From NCBI GenBank assembly GCA_913058495.1, contig CAJXQC010000002.1, forward strand, positions 124,001 to 188,000: DNA of 64,000 nt, in the 5' to 3' direction. The stretch is from an uncultured Balneola sp. GTDB lineage: Bacteria > Bacteroidota > Rhodothermia > Balneolales > Balneolaceae. Position numbers and translations under genes: made by a program. A model generated the notes under the pieces. That model was not told the DNA's origin and ran no database searches. It saw only the letters and a list, made by a program, of their open reading frames with translations. Shown in pieces: positions 18,685 through 29,800 of this stretch. The first letter of the stretch is position 1, and every line of letters starts with the position of its first letter.

Positions 18685-19947
18685 TTAATCTGATATATTA
18701 GTGAGTGCTCTTGCTTTAACTATGGTTTCTTCCCACTCCTTATCCGGATCAGAATCTGAAGTAATTGCTCCACCTACAGGAAAAACGAGTCTCTTCCCTT
18801 TAACGATTGCCGTTCTTATAACTACACTGAAATCAAAATCATCTTCAGGGGTAAAATACCCTATAGCCCCGGAGTAGATTCCTCGTTTGTAATCTTCAAG
18901 TTCTTCAATGGCTTTCATTGCTGCAATCTTGGGAGCTCCCGTCATAGACCCCATTGGAAAGCACGCTTTAATAATATCAATGGAACTCGTGCCGTCTTCT
19001 GCTTCAGCTTCTATTGTTGAAACCATTTGATGCACAGTTTCAAAGCTTTGAATTTCAAAAAGCTTAGTAACTTTAACAGAGCCCTTCTTGGCAAATTTAC
19101 TGAGGTCATGACGCACAAGATCCACAATCATCAAATTCTCAGCTTTCTCTTTTTCTGAGTTACTTAATTCCTCAACTTTTAAACTGTCTTCCTTTTCAGA
19201 TCTGGAAACCGTTCCTTTAATTGGTTGAGATGTTATTTTATTCCCTTTCTTAGATAAAAACCTCTCCGGTGAAGACGAACAAATTTCGAGATTAGAATGC
19301 TTTATATAACTTCCGAACGGAACCGGTCCTACCAATTTCATTTTTTGGTAGAGGTCCCAGGCTCTGCCTTCCAGCGCAAATTCTATTGGATGGGATATAT
19401 TTATTTCGTAAAAATCACCTTCACGAATTGATCTTTGAGCAGTTATTATCTTTTCAGAATACCTTTCTTTAGTGATCTGATGAACTGGGCTAATTATAAC
19501 ATCTCTCTGTATTTCAGTAATCGGAAGATCCTGACTCAGCTCTCCTTTGAGTACTTCTATCTCATTATCTTTTCCTATTCGGATCAATAATTCCGGAACA
19601 AAAAAGTAAAGATCCGGGCTTTCCGTTAAAGATTTGTTCCGGGAGTTGAGGTCTTCAACGAAGTTCTTCAGATCATAGCTTAAGAACCCAAAAACCCATT
19701 CATCTTTATAGCGGTTTTTGAATTCCTGCAATGCAATCCACGGGTTTTTCTTGATAATTATTTCTTTATCATTTTCATTAAGATGTATTCTGTCACCAAA
19801 TGCTTTTACAGAAGCTAGTGAACCAACAGCTATAAAAGAATTGGAGCTTGCCGGATGCTCATTCATTTGAGATTCCAACAGAAAGAAATCTTCTTTCTTA
19901 GAATAATGTCGATGAATTGATGCTATTAATTGATCTGTATTTTTCAT
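18685..19947 (-). CDS. pabB: Aminodeoxychorismate synthase component I-like (chorismate-binding enzyme)
   Basis: 420 residues from the ATG at 19947 (a TTG 18 bases earlier is possible but less likely). The chorismate-binding domain shows SPERFLSKKGNKITSQPIKGT, where the PIKGT motif carries the lysine typical of PabB rather than TrpE (PIAGT). It also shows LMIVDLVRHDLSKFA and the GSMTGAPKIAAM motif. It would convert chorismate with ammonia to 4-amino-4-deoxychorismate for folate synthesis. No glutaminase (pabA) or lyase (pabC) gene is adjacent. It is divergent from pyrD. Confidence 0.88.
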   Translation of the reverse strand: MKNTDQLIASIHRHYSKKEDFFLLESQMNEHPASSNSFIAVGSLASVKAFGDRIHLNENDKEIIIKKNPWIALQEFKNRYKDEWVFGFLSYDLKNFVEDLNSRNKSLTESPDLYFFVPELLIRIGKDNEIEVLKGELSQDLPITEIQRDVIISPVHQITKERYSEKIITAQRSIREGDFYEINISHPIEFALEGRAWDLYQKMKLVGPVPFGSYIKHSNLEICSSSPERFLSKKGNKITSQPIKGTVSRSEKEDSLKVEELSNSEKEKAENLMIVDLVRHDLSKFAKKGSVKVTKLFEIQSFETVHQMVSTIEAEAEDGTSSIDIIKACFPMGSMTGAPKIAAMKAIEELEDYKRGIYSGAIGYFTPEDDFDFSVVIRTAIVKGKRLVFPVGGAITSDSDPDKEWEETIVKARALTNISD

Positions 19948-20026
19948 AAATATTATTGCGATCAATTATAAGAGTAATCCATCATTTATTTCAGTGTTTT
20001 CTTATCATAGGGCACACAAAAAATAT

Positions 20027-21052
20027 ATGCTCTATAAAAGCCTTTTAAAACCTGTTATTTTCAAAAAAGATGCGGAAGAAGCTCACGATCTTGCCTTAAG
20101 AATATCCTCTGAGGCAAATCATTCTGCTTTCCTTCAAACTCTAGCCTCAATTATATATGGGGGAGGCAAAAACCAGGAAAAAGAATACTGGGGATTAAAG
20201 TTCAAAAATCCGGTTGGTTTGGCTGCCGGGTTTGATAAAAATGGAACAACTCCTAAGGCAATGGAGGCTTTAGGTTTTGGCTTTATTGAGATTGGTAGTG
20301 TTACAGCTAAATCTTCTCAAGGAAACCCAAAACCAAGAGCTTTCCGTTTACCGGATGACAATTCCCTGATAAACCGAATGGGATTAAATAATGATGGTTC
20401 TGATGTAATTACTGATCGCCTTAAAAACCATAATCTGTCGATTCCGCTTGGAGTTAATATTGCAAAAACTAATGATGCTTCTATACATGGAAAAGATGCT
20501 ATTTCTGACTATGCATATAGTTATGAAAAAGCTGTTTCAGTGGCCGATTACATTACGGTAAACATATCATGTCCAAATACAGGTGAGGGAAAAACTTTTG
20601 AAGATCCGGAAGCCTTGACTTCCTTGCTTAAAGGCCTGAACCCTTCCACCAACGAAATACCTACCTTAGTTAAGTTCTCCGTTGATACTGAAAAAGAAAT
20701 TCTGCGAAAGCTTGTAGAGATCTGTGAAAGGTACAGTATCGATGGATACGTGGCTACAAACACATCTTCAAACCGGGATAATCTTAATACCAAAAAGTCT
20801 GCATTGAGAGCCATTGGTAACGGTGGTTTAAGTGGAGCAGCGATCGCTAATAAAAGTGATACTGTTATCTCAACTCTTTACGAAATACTTCAGGGATCAA
20901 AACCAATTATTGGTGTGGGAGGAATAGACAGCGTGGAATCAGCACAACGAAAAGTTGATGCCGGTGCAAATTTACTTCAAATTTACACGGGTCTGGTTTA
21001 TGAAGGTCCCGGATTGATCAAAAAAATAAAAAATGAGACGGATTTCAGATAA
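20027..21052 (+). CDS. pyrD: Quinone-dependent dihydroorotate dehydrogenase (class 2)
   Basis: 341 residues from the ATG encoding MLYKSLLKPVIFKKDAEEAHD, which is where family N-termini start. A GTG reading-frame extension exists upstream but is not needed. The enzyme oxidises dihydroorotate to orotate in pyrimidine synthesis and passes electrons to the membrane quinone. Visible are the N-terminal membrane-associating helices, GLAAGFDKNG, the FMN/substrate segment GVNIAKT, VNISCPNTG with the class 2 catalytic serine region, and GVGGIDS and LLQIYTGLVYEGP near the end. It converges with the PorW-like gene, two bases apart. Confidence 0.95.
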   Translation: MLYKSLLKPVIFKKDAEEAHDLALRISSEANHSAFLQTLASIIYGGGKNQEKEYWGLKFKNPVGLAAGFDKNGTTPKAMEALGFGFIEIGSVTAKSSQGNPKPRAFRLPDDNSLINRMGLNNDGSDVITDRLKNHNLSIPLGVNIAKTNDASIHGKDAISDYAYSYEKAVSVADYITVNISCPNTGEGKTFEDPEALTSLLKGLNPSTNEIPTLVKFSVDTEKEILRKLVEICERYSIDGYVATNTSSNRDNLNTKKSALRAIGNGGLSGAAIANKSDTVISTLYEILQGSKPIIGVGGIDSVESAQRKVDAGANLLQIYTGLVYEGPGLIKKIKNETDFR

Positions 21053-21054
21053 CT

Positions 21055-23769
21055 CTACCTGACCGGAAATTTAAATGTACACTGTATTCTAACAGCCTCT
21101 CCTTCTACTAATACCGGATCAAAGATAAGTTCACTTTCGATTGCATTAGCATAATCCTCTCTGATATCTCTTTCAATTTCAACTTGTGATACCATTTCAA
21201 ATTCTTCAACAATTCCTCTTTGATTGATGGAAAGTGAATATGCAATTTCTTTCGTATCAGAATTATAAGTTCCAACATTTTCTAAAAAGACATCTAAACC
21301 ACCTCTTATTTGAGGAGGAGACTCTAACTCGCTACATAAAAGCGATGACCTTTGCCCTCTTTCCTCCACTTCGGGATTTCCGGATGTTTCTGATTTCTCA
21401 ATAACAGGCTTTTCAAGTTCTTTTTTCAGCACCCTCACTGAAGGAAGTAATTTCGAATTTTTAAAACTTGATATAAACAGGTCTATGTTGATTCTGGCTT
21501 TATCCCAATATACTCCGTGGTATGGAAAAGAATCAGTGAAATCAGGTTTAGAGAGTGTCGAATCTATAATCTGTTGTAGATTTGTTCTTTCTAAATTTGT
21601 CAACGAAGTATCTTTGACAGCAATTTTAGCAGAATCCTGTTCTTTTTGAAAATCCTTCAGGTTTTGATTCCATTCGTTGTGTTTATTTATCCAACTCTCA
21701 TAGTTATTGACAAATACTTCCTGTTGCTTTGCAAGCTTAACATACATCTGAATTGCTTCAAATAATATCCCCGCAGATTCAATATTCTTCGGATTTTCTA
21801 AAGCCAGTTTAGTGCTTTTGTCTGCCAGTTCTGATTTCGAAAGTGAAGTATCAGCTTTTAAATTTTGAAACTGATCGTGTAAACTGAACTCGTCATCAAC
21901 TAATTCATTCTGCGTCTCCAGTCCATATTTCTCTGCCAACCTTTTCGCGTATCGCGACCCAGGATATTTCTCAACCAAAGTATTGGCACTTTCAAAAGCT
22001 TCGTTTTCAAATCCCAATGAACTTTGAATTTCAGAAAGAGAGTAATACGAAACAGGAACTTCATCACTAGAGGGATGGCTTTGGATCACGTCCTCAAAGT
22101 AAACAGCTGCACTGTCAGGCATCTCTAACGAAATGAAAAATAAATTTCCCAACTGATACTTAAGACGTGCGATCTCTTTTTTCGCCTCTGCTTTTTCAGA
22201 CGGTTGAAAAGGGACTTCAGATAGATCAACTGTTGTTTGAATCGAAGATAGTGTTCTGGATCGTCGGGTTATCTGGTTTGCACTATCCGGATTAGATTGA
22301 GCTGTACTCGAAGCAGTAATCAGCTCCCGAGCTCTCCAATTATCGACTAGTGGTCTATCTCCCCAAATGGCAATAAACTGTGTTCTTGCATTTTCCTGAA
22401 GTGTGGCGCTATTTACATTTAAGAAACCATTTCCTCCGGCAGTAGAAGTTGCTTCCTGAGTACTTGAAACATTGACAAGTGTATTTTGCTGCTTTTCCTG
22501 ATTTTTTCTGGCTTGCTCGAGTTCATTTAATTTTTTCTTTTTAATCTCGGCAACCAAAGAGTCCAGTCTTGGTTGAGACAGATTGGAAACCCAAAGTAAA
22601 CTATCTCGGTATCTCAATTCATTTTTGATCCGGGAGTATTCTCCAAATGAAGCTGCTAACTCTCCTGCATTGTAGCTTTCCGGAAGTTTTTGAAGAGCCG
22701 CGTTCTGCCTAGCAGATGTATCATAATACGCAGCGGCCATTTCAAAATCATTATATCCGTATTGATAGATCTCGGCCAGACCATAGTAGGTAAGTGCTTT
22801 CGTTTCAGGACTTGGTCTGTCTAAGGTATTTTTCAGTAAGTTTTTATATATAAATTCTGCATCCTCGAACTCTCCTTGTTCCTGATAGGTTTTTGCTATT
22901 TCATAATCTATTTCTGTTTTAAACTCTGTGTTTTTATCATCTTTGACCATTCTGTTAAAGGTATTCAGAGCCGATCTGTTATCACCTAAAACCCGAGCTG
23001 TTTCTGCTCTTTTTCGGAGAGCCAGATACTGAAGATCATAATCAAAGTAAAAATTTTCAACGGTCTTATAGGCATTGTAAGCTTCTCTGTAGTTTCCGGT
23101 TCTTTCATACAACTGCCCCAGTAAAAAATATCCTCTCTCTTTATACTTTTTATCATTCATATTCTCAAGAGATGAATTAAGTTCAGAAATCGCATCAGTC
23201 CAGTTTTCCTGTGCTACAAAATATTGAGCCAGAATTGATTTAAGCTCTGCTCTCTTATTAGTATTCCATTTTCTGTCTTTGAGATTGAGTTGCTCATTTA
23301 TGTATTGTATTCCCTGACCGTACAACTCCATTTCCAGAAGTACTCTAGCTCTCCACAAAACAGACTCCTGAATAAGGGCTTGATCATCAGCGGTAAGGGC
23401 TATTTCCTGAAATTTTTGATCTGCAGAAAAATATTCTTTCTTGAAATAATACGATTTTCCAATAAGGTTTAAAGAATTATCAACCCATTTTGAATCCTCA
23501 TGTTTTCTTAAAATCTCTGCACCCTTTTCTATTGCCTTATCAAAATCCTGAACTCCTGCATTAATAGGAGCTTCATGAATGCGAATTGGCTGCTGAGCGT
23601 TATACACTACTTTAGAATCCAGAACTTTTTGCAATCCGGCATTGTAACTCTTCTTGGCATTATAGTATGTATTGTAGTAAGCGGTAAAGTTCCCCCAACT
23701 TGACTTCAACCCTGAATTACATCCAAGAAAAACTGTCCCTATCAATAAAAGTAATACCTTTTTTTGCAT
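21055..23769 (-). CDS. PorW/SprE-like TPR lipoprotein of the type IX secretion system
   Basis: 904 residues. The lipoprotein signal MQKKVLLLLIGTVFLGC (Cys17) precedes the segment WGNFTAYYNTYYNAKKSY, which resembles the signature N-terminus of PorW/SprE. TPR arrays (about residues 55-400 and again about 540-640) flank a coiled, Gln/Lys-rich linker. The last 85 residues look like a TonB C-terminal-type alpha-beta domain (PPQIRGGL onward to CTFKFPVR). PorW/SprE is an outer-membrane lipoprotein linking T9SS modules. The two sorting-domain proteins in this window are plausible cargo of the same pathway. Family assignment is from pattern, not alignment. A palindrome-rich stretch at 21302-21345 encodes an odd in-frame segment before the last domain. 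Confidence 0.72.
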   Translation of the reverse strand: MQKKVLLLLIGTVFLGCNSGLKSSWGNFTAYYNTYYNAKKSYNAGLQKVLDSKVVYNAQQPIRIHEAPINAGVQDFDKAIEKGAEILRKHEDSKWVDNSLNLIGKSYYFKKEYFSADQKFQEIALTADDQALIQESVLWRARVLLEMELYGQGIQYINEQLNLKDRKWNTNKRAELKSILAQYFVAQENWTDAISELNSSLENMNDKKYKERGYFLLGQLYERTGNYREAYNAYKTVENFYFDYDLQYLALRKRAETARVLGDNRSALNTFNRMVKDDKNTEFKTEIDYEIAKTYQEQGEFEDAEFIYKNLLKNTLDRPSPETKALTYYGLAEIYQYGYNDFEMAAAYYDTSARQNAALQKLPESYNAGELAASFGEYSRIKNELRYRDSLLWVSNLSQPRLDSLVAEIKKKKLNELEQARKNQEKQQNTLVNVSSTQEATSTAGGNGFLNVNSATLQENARTQFIAIWGDRPLVDNWRARELITASSTAQSNPDSANQITRRSRTLSSIQTTVDLSEVPFQPSEKAEAKKEIARLKYQLGNLFFISLEMPDSAAVYFEDVIQSHPSSDEVPVSYYSLSEIQSSLGFENEAFESANTLVEKYPGSRYAKRLAEKYGLETQNELVDDEFSLHDQFQNLKADTSLSKSELADKSTKLALENPKNIESAGILFEAIQMYVKLAKQQEVFVNNYESWINKHNEWNQNLKDFQKEQDSAKIAVKDTSLTNLERTNLQQIIDSTLSKPDFTDSFPYHGVYWDKARINIDLFISSFKNSKLLPSVRVLKKELEKPVIEKSETSGNPEVEERGQRSSLLCSELESPPQIRGGLDVFLENVGTYNSDTKEIAYSLSINQRGIVEEFEMVSQVEIERDIREDYANAIESELIFDPVLVEGEAVRIQCTFKFPVR

Positions 23770-23806
23770 GTCAGAATTTATACAATCAAACTCAAAATTA
23801 TGGTTT

Positions 23807-25240
23807 TTATTCTATTGTGCTAACCTTAATCATATTAGTACTTCCTCTTTTTGCAATTGGAATTCCTGTAGTGAGAATTGCCCGGTCTCCTTTTTTGACA
23901 AAACCATTTTCTTCTAAAAACTCTTCCATTAACTTTACTCCCATATCAGTGTCAAATATCTTTTCAACTCTAACTGAATACACACCCCAAACCAGATTCA
24001 ACTGACGTCTGACCTTTTGACTTTCTGTAAAGGCTATAATAGGGGCGTTGGGTCGGAACTTTGCAATTCTTCTTGCTGTACTTCCTGAGTTTGTAAGAGT
24101 ACCTATTACTTTTGCTTCTACATTTTCTGCTATACTCACACATGAGTATGAAAGACTTTCCACAACTTGCTTTTCTTTCCATTCTGGTTTATCGAAAGCC
24201 AGACTGTTATATAATTTTGTACGATGTTCTTCAACCCTTCTGCAAATTTTATCCATCACATTTACAGCTTCCATCGGATACTTTCCAGCAGCGGTTTCTC
24301 CAGAAAGCATTACAGCATCGGTTCCGTCAATCACTGCATTTGCGACATCTGAACTTTCCGCTCTGGTTGGTCTGGGGTTGTTTATCATAGAATCCAGCAT
24401 TTGTGTTGCTGTAATCACGGGTTTTCCGGCCATTCTACACTTTTCGATGAGAGTTTTTTGAACCATAGGCACTTCCTCAGTAGGAATCTCAATTCCAAGA
24501 TCACCCCTTGCAACCATAATTCCATCACATTCTTCAATAATTTCATCTATAACTTCCAGCGCTTCCGGTTTTTCAATTTTTGCGATAATAGAAGCATGGC
24601 TTCCCGCTGCCCTTACTCTGGAAACTATATCTCTGATATCCTTAGCAGACCTGACAAACGAAAGTGCAATTATATCTACATCTTGTTTGATGCCGAATTC
24701 CAGATCCTTTAAGTCTTTTTCAGTTAACGCCGGAATTGAAATTTTCACATTAGGAAGATTCACACCTTTTCTGGATTTGAGTAATCCTCCTACAACAACT
24801 TCTGCTTTTAATTCCTTTTCTGATTTTGCGGTAATTTTAAATTCTAACAACCCATCATCTAAAAGTATTTTATTTCCAACTTCAGCTTCCTTAACCAGGT
24901 TTGAATAGTCTATCGGTATTATCTTTGAAGTACCTTCTAATGACTCACCGGTAATGGTAATAATACTGCCGGTTTTTAGCACCTGTCCTCCATTCTTCAT
25001 GGTGCCAACTCTGATTTTGGGACCTTGCAAATCCATTAAAACAGGAATGCTGTATTTATTTGCCTTCGCAACTTTTCTGATATGTTTAATAACTTGTGCG
25101 TGATCTTCATGGGTTCCGTGGGAAAAATTAAGGCGAGCAACATTCATTCCGTGTAATAACAAATTCTCGATTCCCTTTTCGGTATCGCAACTAGGTCCAA
25201 TTGTGCACACAATCTTAGTTCTGCGTCTTGTAGATATCAT
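23807..25240 (-). CDS. pyk: Pyruvate kinase
   Basis: 477 residues. Converts phosphoenolpyruvate and ADP to pyruvate and ATP. Seen are RRTKIVCTIGPS at the start, MNVARLNFSHG, the catalytic-site motif IIAKIEKPEALEVIDEIIEECDGIMVARGDLGIEIP, and PVITATQMLDSMINNPRPTRAESSDVANAVIDGTDAVMLSGETAAG. The C-terminal allosteric domain is complete (GTLTNSGSTARRIAKFRP). Length and motifs are normal. It is on the same strand as the PorW-like gene but separated by 37 bases. No terminator is recognised between them. Confidence 0.98.
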   Translation of the reverse strand: MISTRRRTKIVCTIGPSCDTEKGIENLLLHGMNVARLNFSHGTHEDHAQVIKHIRKVAKANKYSIPVLMDLQGPKIRVGTMKNGGQVLKTGSIITITGESLEGTSKIIPIDYSNLVKEAEVGNKILLDDGLLEFKITAKSEKELKAEVVVGGLLKSRKGVNLPNVKISIPALTEKDLKDLEFGIKQDVDIIALSFVRSAKDIRDIVSRVRAAGSHASIIAKIEKPEALEVIDEIIEECDGIMVARGDLGIEIPTEEVPMVQKTLIEKCRMAGKPVITATQMLDSMINNPRPTRAESSDVANAVIDGTDAVMLSGETAAGKYPMEAVNVMDKICRRVEEHRTKLYNSLAFDKPEWKEKQVVESLSYSCVSIAENVEAKVIGTLTNSGSTARRIAKFRPNAPIIAFTESQKVRRQLNLVWGVYSVRVEKIFDTDMGVKLMEEFLEENGFVKKGDRAILTTGIPIAKRGSTNMIKVSTIE

Positions 25241-25304
25241 TCTGAATTCAAATTGGTAGATTCTTTCGATTTATAGAACCCTTAATTTACCAATTAAATA
25301 CCAA

Positions 25305-26741
25305 CTAAATATTACTTTTCAAGATTGTTCCGTTAAGCCATAATTGAATTCGCTCATACTGAATATTGTAATAGAAATTTGATCTCATCAACACATAATT
25401 ATCGAATGGAAAATAGTCATTCTTAATTTTTGTACGCGTGAAGTAAAAGTTTTTCTCTTGATCGTTTGAATTGTATGAATACCCCCATCTAACCTCATCA
25501 AGATAATATTCTACATTCCATGGGCTTCCAAAGAATATATATATCATACCGTAGTCTGTTTTCCATCCCTCTTTAAAGTTAGAAAACTGTTTATTCGCTT
25601 CTTCAACTCTGGAATAGTAAAGTTCTAATGTACTTCTTGCTAAATTTTTATTTTTAACATTTGTCAACCAGAACCGATCAATTTCTTTTTTCATAGAATC
25701 TTCATCCTGAATATTCATAAGCGCTTCATGGTCTTTCTTTCTCATTAAATAAACCAGGGGTGCGGCTAATTCTCTTGGTGTTTTTAGAGTAGGATAATTT
25801 GGACTTTTTATACCAAAGTCATGAGCTTTATAAAAACCGTCTTCTTCTTCAGAGTAAATTTCTATGCGATAATTACCTCTATTTAGCTGTCCGAAAACAA
25901 ACTCAATTAAAACTGTACCCGTATTAGTCAATGCTCTTCTTGACGATGAAATAATTTCCCTTTCGCCATAATCTATTCCTTTATAAGACAGGCTTCCTGT
26001 ACTATAGTCATTATAGTGCATCAGTCTAGCTTCAGTGGTATCAGATTCAAACTTTACTAATCTCGATCTTACTATAAGTGGTTTATTTAGATTTGTACTG
26101 GTAACCTGAAATACAAATTTTACAGAATCTATATTATTGGGAATGTCGTATGTAGTTACCGGCTTGAACTCACTTTGTCTGCTTTCTTTAACTAATACCC
26201 TTATGTCAGGAACATTTGTGTTTGAAGTTTTTACCTGTGGATCCGGTACATTAATTTCATCAACCCTGGAGGTAGATTTCAAGGTTTCCTGATCAGTATA
26301 GGTTACTGTAACAAGGTATTTGCCCGGCTCAATATTGAATCGCGATTGAAAAAAATAACTTTCCTGACTCCGAACTAAATCAAAGTCTTGATCTTTTATC
26401 TCTACAGGAAATTGATAAACTTTTCTTCGATCATATTCATCTTCAATATCTTCTATTTCGATATCAATACTACCTTTCGCAACAAAAACGTTCTCTCTTT
26501 TTTTAAAGCTCAAGCTTCTGTAAATAACCTCACTTGCAATATTTAGAAAAGTACTATCACTTTGATCTATAAAACTAGAGGTTACGACCCTTAATTCCGG
26601 GTGCCCAGGCTGATATTTGTAGCTGTTGTTTCTATCAACATTCTCAACTAAAGTATTCGAACAAGATAATAAAAACAGGAACATAATCAGTCCACAAAAA
26701 ACTCCTTGATAAAATTTAGGCATGTAAAAATCTTTAATCAT
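25305..26741 (-). CDS. GWxTD-domain lipoprotein
   Basis: 478 residues. The lipoprotein signal (LIMFLFLLSCSN, Cys at about residue 27) is followed by beta-rich repeats (about residues 45-330). The C-terminal GWxTD domain has the diagnostic FKEGWKTDYGMIYIFFGSPWNVEYY. GWxTD proteins are found in Bacteroidota, Acidobacteriota and relatives and are of unknown function; some are linked to outer-membrane or secretion loci. An alternative in-frame start, MPKFYQG, six codons downstream would also keep the lipobox. The 129-base gap to the divergent VCBS gene holds no clear hairpin. Confidence 0.87.
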   Translation of the reverse strand: MIKDFYMPKFYQGVFCGLIMFLFLLSCSNTLVENVDRNNSYKYQPGHPELRVVTSSFIDQSDSTFLNIASEVIYRSLSFKKRENVFVAKGSIDIEIEDIEDEYDRRKVYQFPVEIKDQDFDLVRSQESYFFQSRFNIEPGKYLVTVTYTDQETLKSTSRVDEINVPDPQVKTSNTNVPDIRVLVKESRQSEFKPVTTYDIPNNIDSVKFVFQVTSTNLNKPLIVRSRLVKFESDTTEARLMHYNDYSTGSLSYKGIDYGEREIISSSRRALTNTGTVLIEFVFGQLNRGNYRIEIYSEEEDGFYKAHDFGIKSPNYPTLKTPRELAAPLVYLMRKKDHEALMNIQDEDSMKKEIDRFWLTNVKNKNLARSTLELYYSRVEEANKQFSNFKEGWKTDYGMIYIFFGSPWNVEYYLDEVRWGYSYNSNDQEKNFYFTRTKIKNDYFPFDNYVLMRSNFYYNIQYERIQLWLNGTILKSNI

Positions 26742-26870
26742 TATAATATTAACTTTTTGAACGCTTTATTATTACTTTTACTGTTAAATAACCATTAATT
26801 GTGCTTAGTTTTTGCATTTTTTATAGATTAAAAGTCTTAACGCCTTTTTAAAATAATTCTACTTTATTTA

Positions 26871-29800
26871 ATGAAACATTACCTATTACTATTTTTTGTA
26901 TTCATTCTTTCATGTACAGAAAGACAAAACCATACCTGGATAAATAACGCTGATTACTCATATCAAGAATTGAGTCCGAAATCTTCCTGGTTTCAAGATA
27001 ACATAGGTTTTCAAAAACTCAATTCAGAAAAAACCGGAATTACTTTTTCAAATTTCATCTCTGAAGAAGCGATAAAAAGAAATCGAATTTTAACTAACGG
27101 CTCAGGTGTAGCTTCTGGTGATTATAATAATGATGGCCTTATCGATATTTATTTTTCAAAGCTGGAAGGTCCTAATGAGCTTTATGTAAATCTAGGTGAT
27201 TTAAAGTTCAAAAATGTTACTGAGCAAGCCGGCGTTTCCTTATCCGATCAATATTCTACAGGCGTGGTATTCGAAGATATCAACGGAGATGATTTTCTTG
27301 ATTTAATAGTTGGTTCATTAGACTCGGGAACTAAATTATTGATAAATAATGGCGATGGCACTTTTAATATTGATAGTACCTCTCTAAAAGTAGATAATAA
27401 AATATATGGGACATCATCAATAGCTATCGCAGATATAGAAAATGATGGAGATCTTGATATTTACTTAACAAACTATAAGAAGAGATCTGCAAAGGATATT
27501 TTTCCGTTTGAAAGAGCTTTCAGGCACATTGTAGGACAAGAGGGTGATAACTACTTCATTAATGAGAAGTTTTCTGAACATTATAAATTAATTGAGCGTG
27601 ATAGTGTAATTTTATGGTATGAATACGGAGAAGAAGATGTCCTTTTTCTCAATAATGGTAACGGTACATTTAGTAATACCACTACAACAGACCAATCTAT
27701 CTTTAAAACTAATTCCGAAGAAGATGAAGTACTTGATTGGGGACTTCATGCGAGGTTCTTTGACTACAACAACGACATGTATCCGGACCTTTATGTTTGC
27801 AACGATTTTGAGAGTCCCGATAGAATCTGGATCAATCAAAAAGACGGTACTTTTAAAGAAATTGACGAACTCTCGATTAGAAATACAAGCTTGTCTTCTA
27901 TGTCAGTTGCTTTTACTGACATTAACGCTGATAATAAATCAGATATTTTTGTAGCAGAGATGCTTAGCCGGGATCTGTCACTAAGAAATCAACAAATAGG
28001 TACAATGATCCCGTTACCGCTTCCAATAGGAGTTGTTGATAACAGACCTCAGTATTTAGGTAATACATTTTTAGTTTCTCAGGATAACGGCGAATTCGTA
28101 AATATTAGTGATTATAGCACCTTGAGAGCCTCAGAATGGAGTTGGGCATCTGAGTTTTTGGATGTCGATCTAGATGGCAATGAAGATTTAGTTATTTCAA
28201 CTGGGAATTATTTTGACACTCAAAATGCTGATGCGAATCAACAATTACAGCTTAAGTTGTCTTCAGGTAGGTTACCTGCCAGAGATGTGATGTTTGAATA
28301 CAAACCTTTAAAGAGACCGAACAAGATCTTCAGGAATATCAATGGAGAATATAATTTTGAAGACGTAAGCGAAGAATGGGGCTTTCTAACTGAAGATATT
28401 TCACATGGTATGTCTACAGCAGATTTAGATAATGACGGTGATTTAGATGTTATAACCAATAATTTAGAATCTACAGCTGGTGTTTATGAAAATATAAGTT
28501 CCAACAACAGGATCTCAGTTCATCTTTCCGGATACAAAGGCAATAAAGAAGCAGTTGGAAGTACCATCCGTGTAACCTCATCTTACAAGGATAACACCAA
28601 GGTGCAAAATCGAAATATTTTAGCAGGGGGAAGTTATGGTTCCGGCTCCCAAAAAATTGCTTCTTTTGGAATACCTAATGCTGAAAAAGTTAATATTGAA
28701 ATATTTTGGTATAACGGATCGTATTCTATCTTTGAAGATATGGGTATCAATAAGTCTTATAAATTTACTATATCTGAGGATTCAGTAAATCCGAAACCTG
28801 AAACAGAATCAATCAAGCCGGTATTTGCAAATGAAAAAGAAGCGCTGTCTCACACGCATCAGGAAAAATTTTATAACGACCTGATAAAAAAACAACCCTT
28901 GCTTCCTTACAGGCTAAGTCAAGAAGGACCATGGGCTGATAGTATTGATTTTAACTCTGACTCATTTACGGATGTTTTAATTGGAAATGGAAAAGGATAT
29001 CCATTAAAATTATACAAGAATATTGAAGGAACAAGCTTCGAAGAAATTTCACTTAATCATCCTTCTTTTAAAGAGGGTGAGATCACTGGTATAAAGTCCT
29101 TTTCGGATAATAACACTCCTCAGGCAATTATAGCTGTAAGTTATTATGAAGGAGAATCTTCCAAGCCAGGAACTATTCTGCATCTTGAATTTAATAACGG
29201 AGAACCTGTTTTTAATGATTTAGGACTTGATGACGTTACCAATCCGGGAAGCATAACAATTGCTGATTATGATTTTGATGGAGACTCTGACTTCTTTGTT
29301 TCAGGAAGATCAGTTCCTAATAAATACCCCATAGCGGCAAATTCAGCACTTTATGAAAATAATAATGGAGAATTTGCACTTAGTGAAACACATCGCTCTG
29401 TTTTTGAGAATTTGGGATTAGTAACAGGAGCCCGATTCAAGGATCTTGATAATGATGACTACCCTGAATTAGTAATTTCACGGGAGTTAAACTCAAATAA
29501 AGTGTACAAGAATCAAAAAGGGACCCTTACAGATATAAGTAATGATCTACCAATCTCAGATAAGCCGGGTTTTTGGCAAAACGTGACTATCGGAGATTTT
29601 AACAATGATGGTATTCAAGACTTATTCTTTTCAAATATAGGTGAAAACACACTTTATCAGGATTTCAGATTAACAAGTGATGAATTACGTTTTTATTATC
29701 CGATAGCTGATATCAACAGTGATCTGCCAATGAGAATAATAGAGTCTTATTATGATGAGAATAAACAATGCTGGTCCCCAATCCGTAAGTATTCAGTGTT

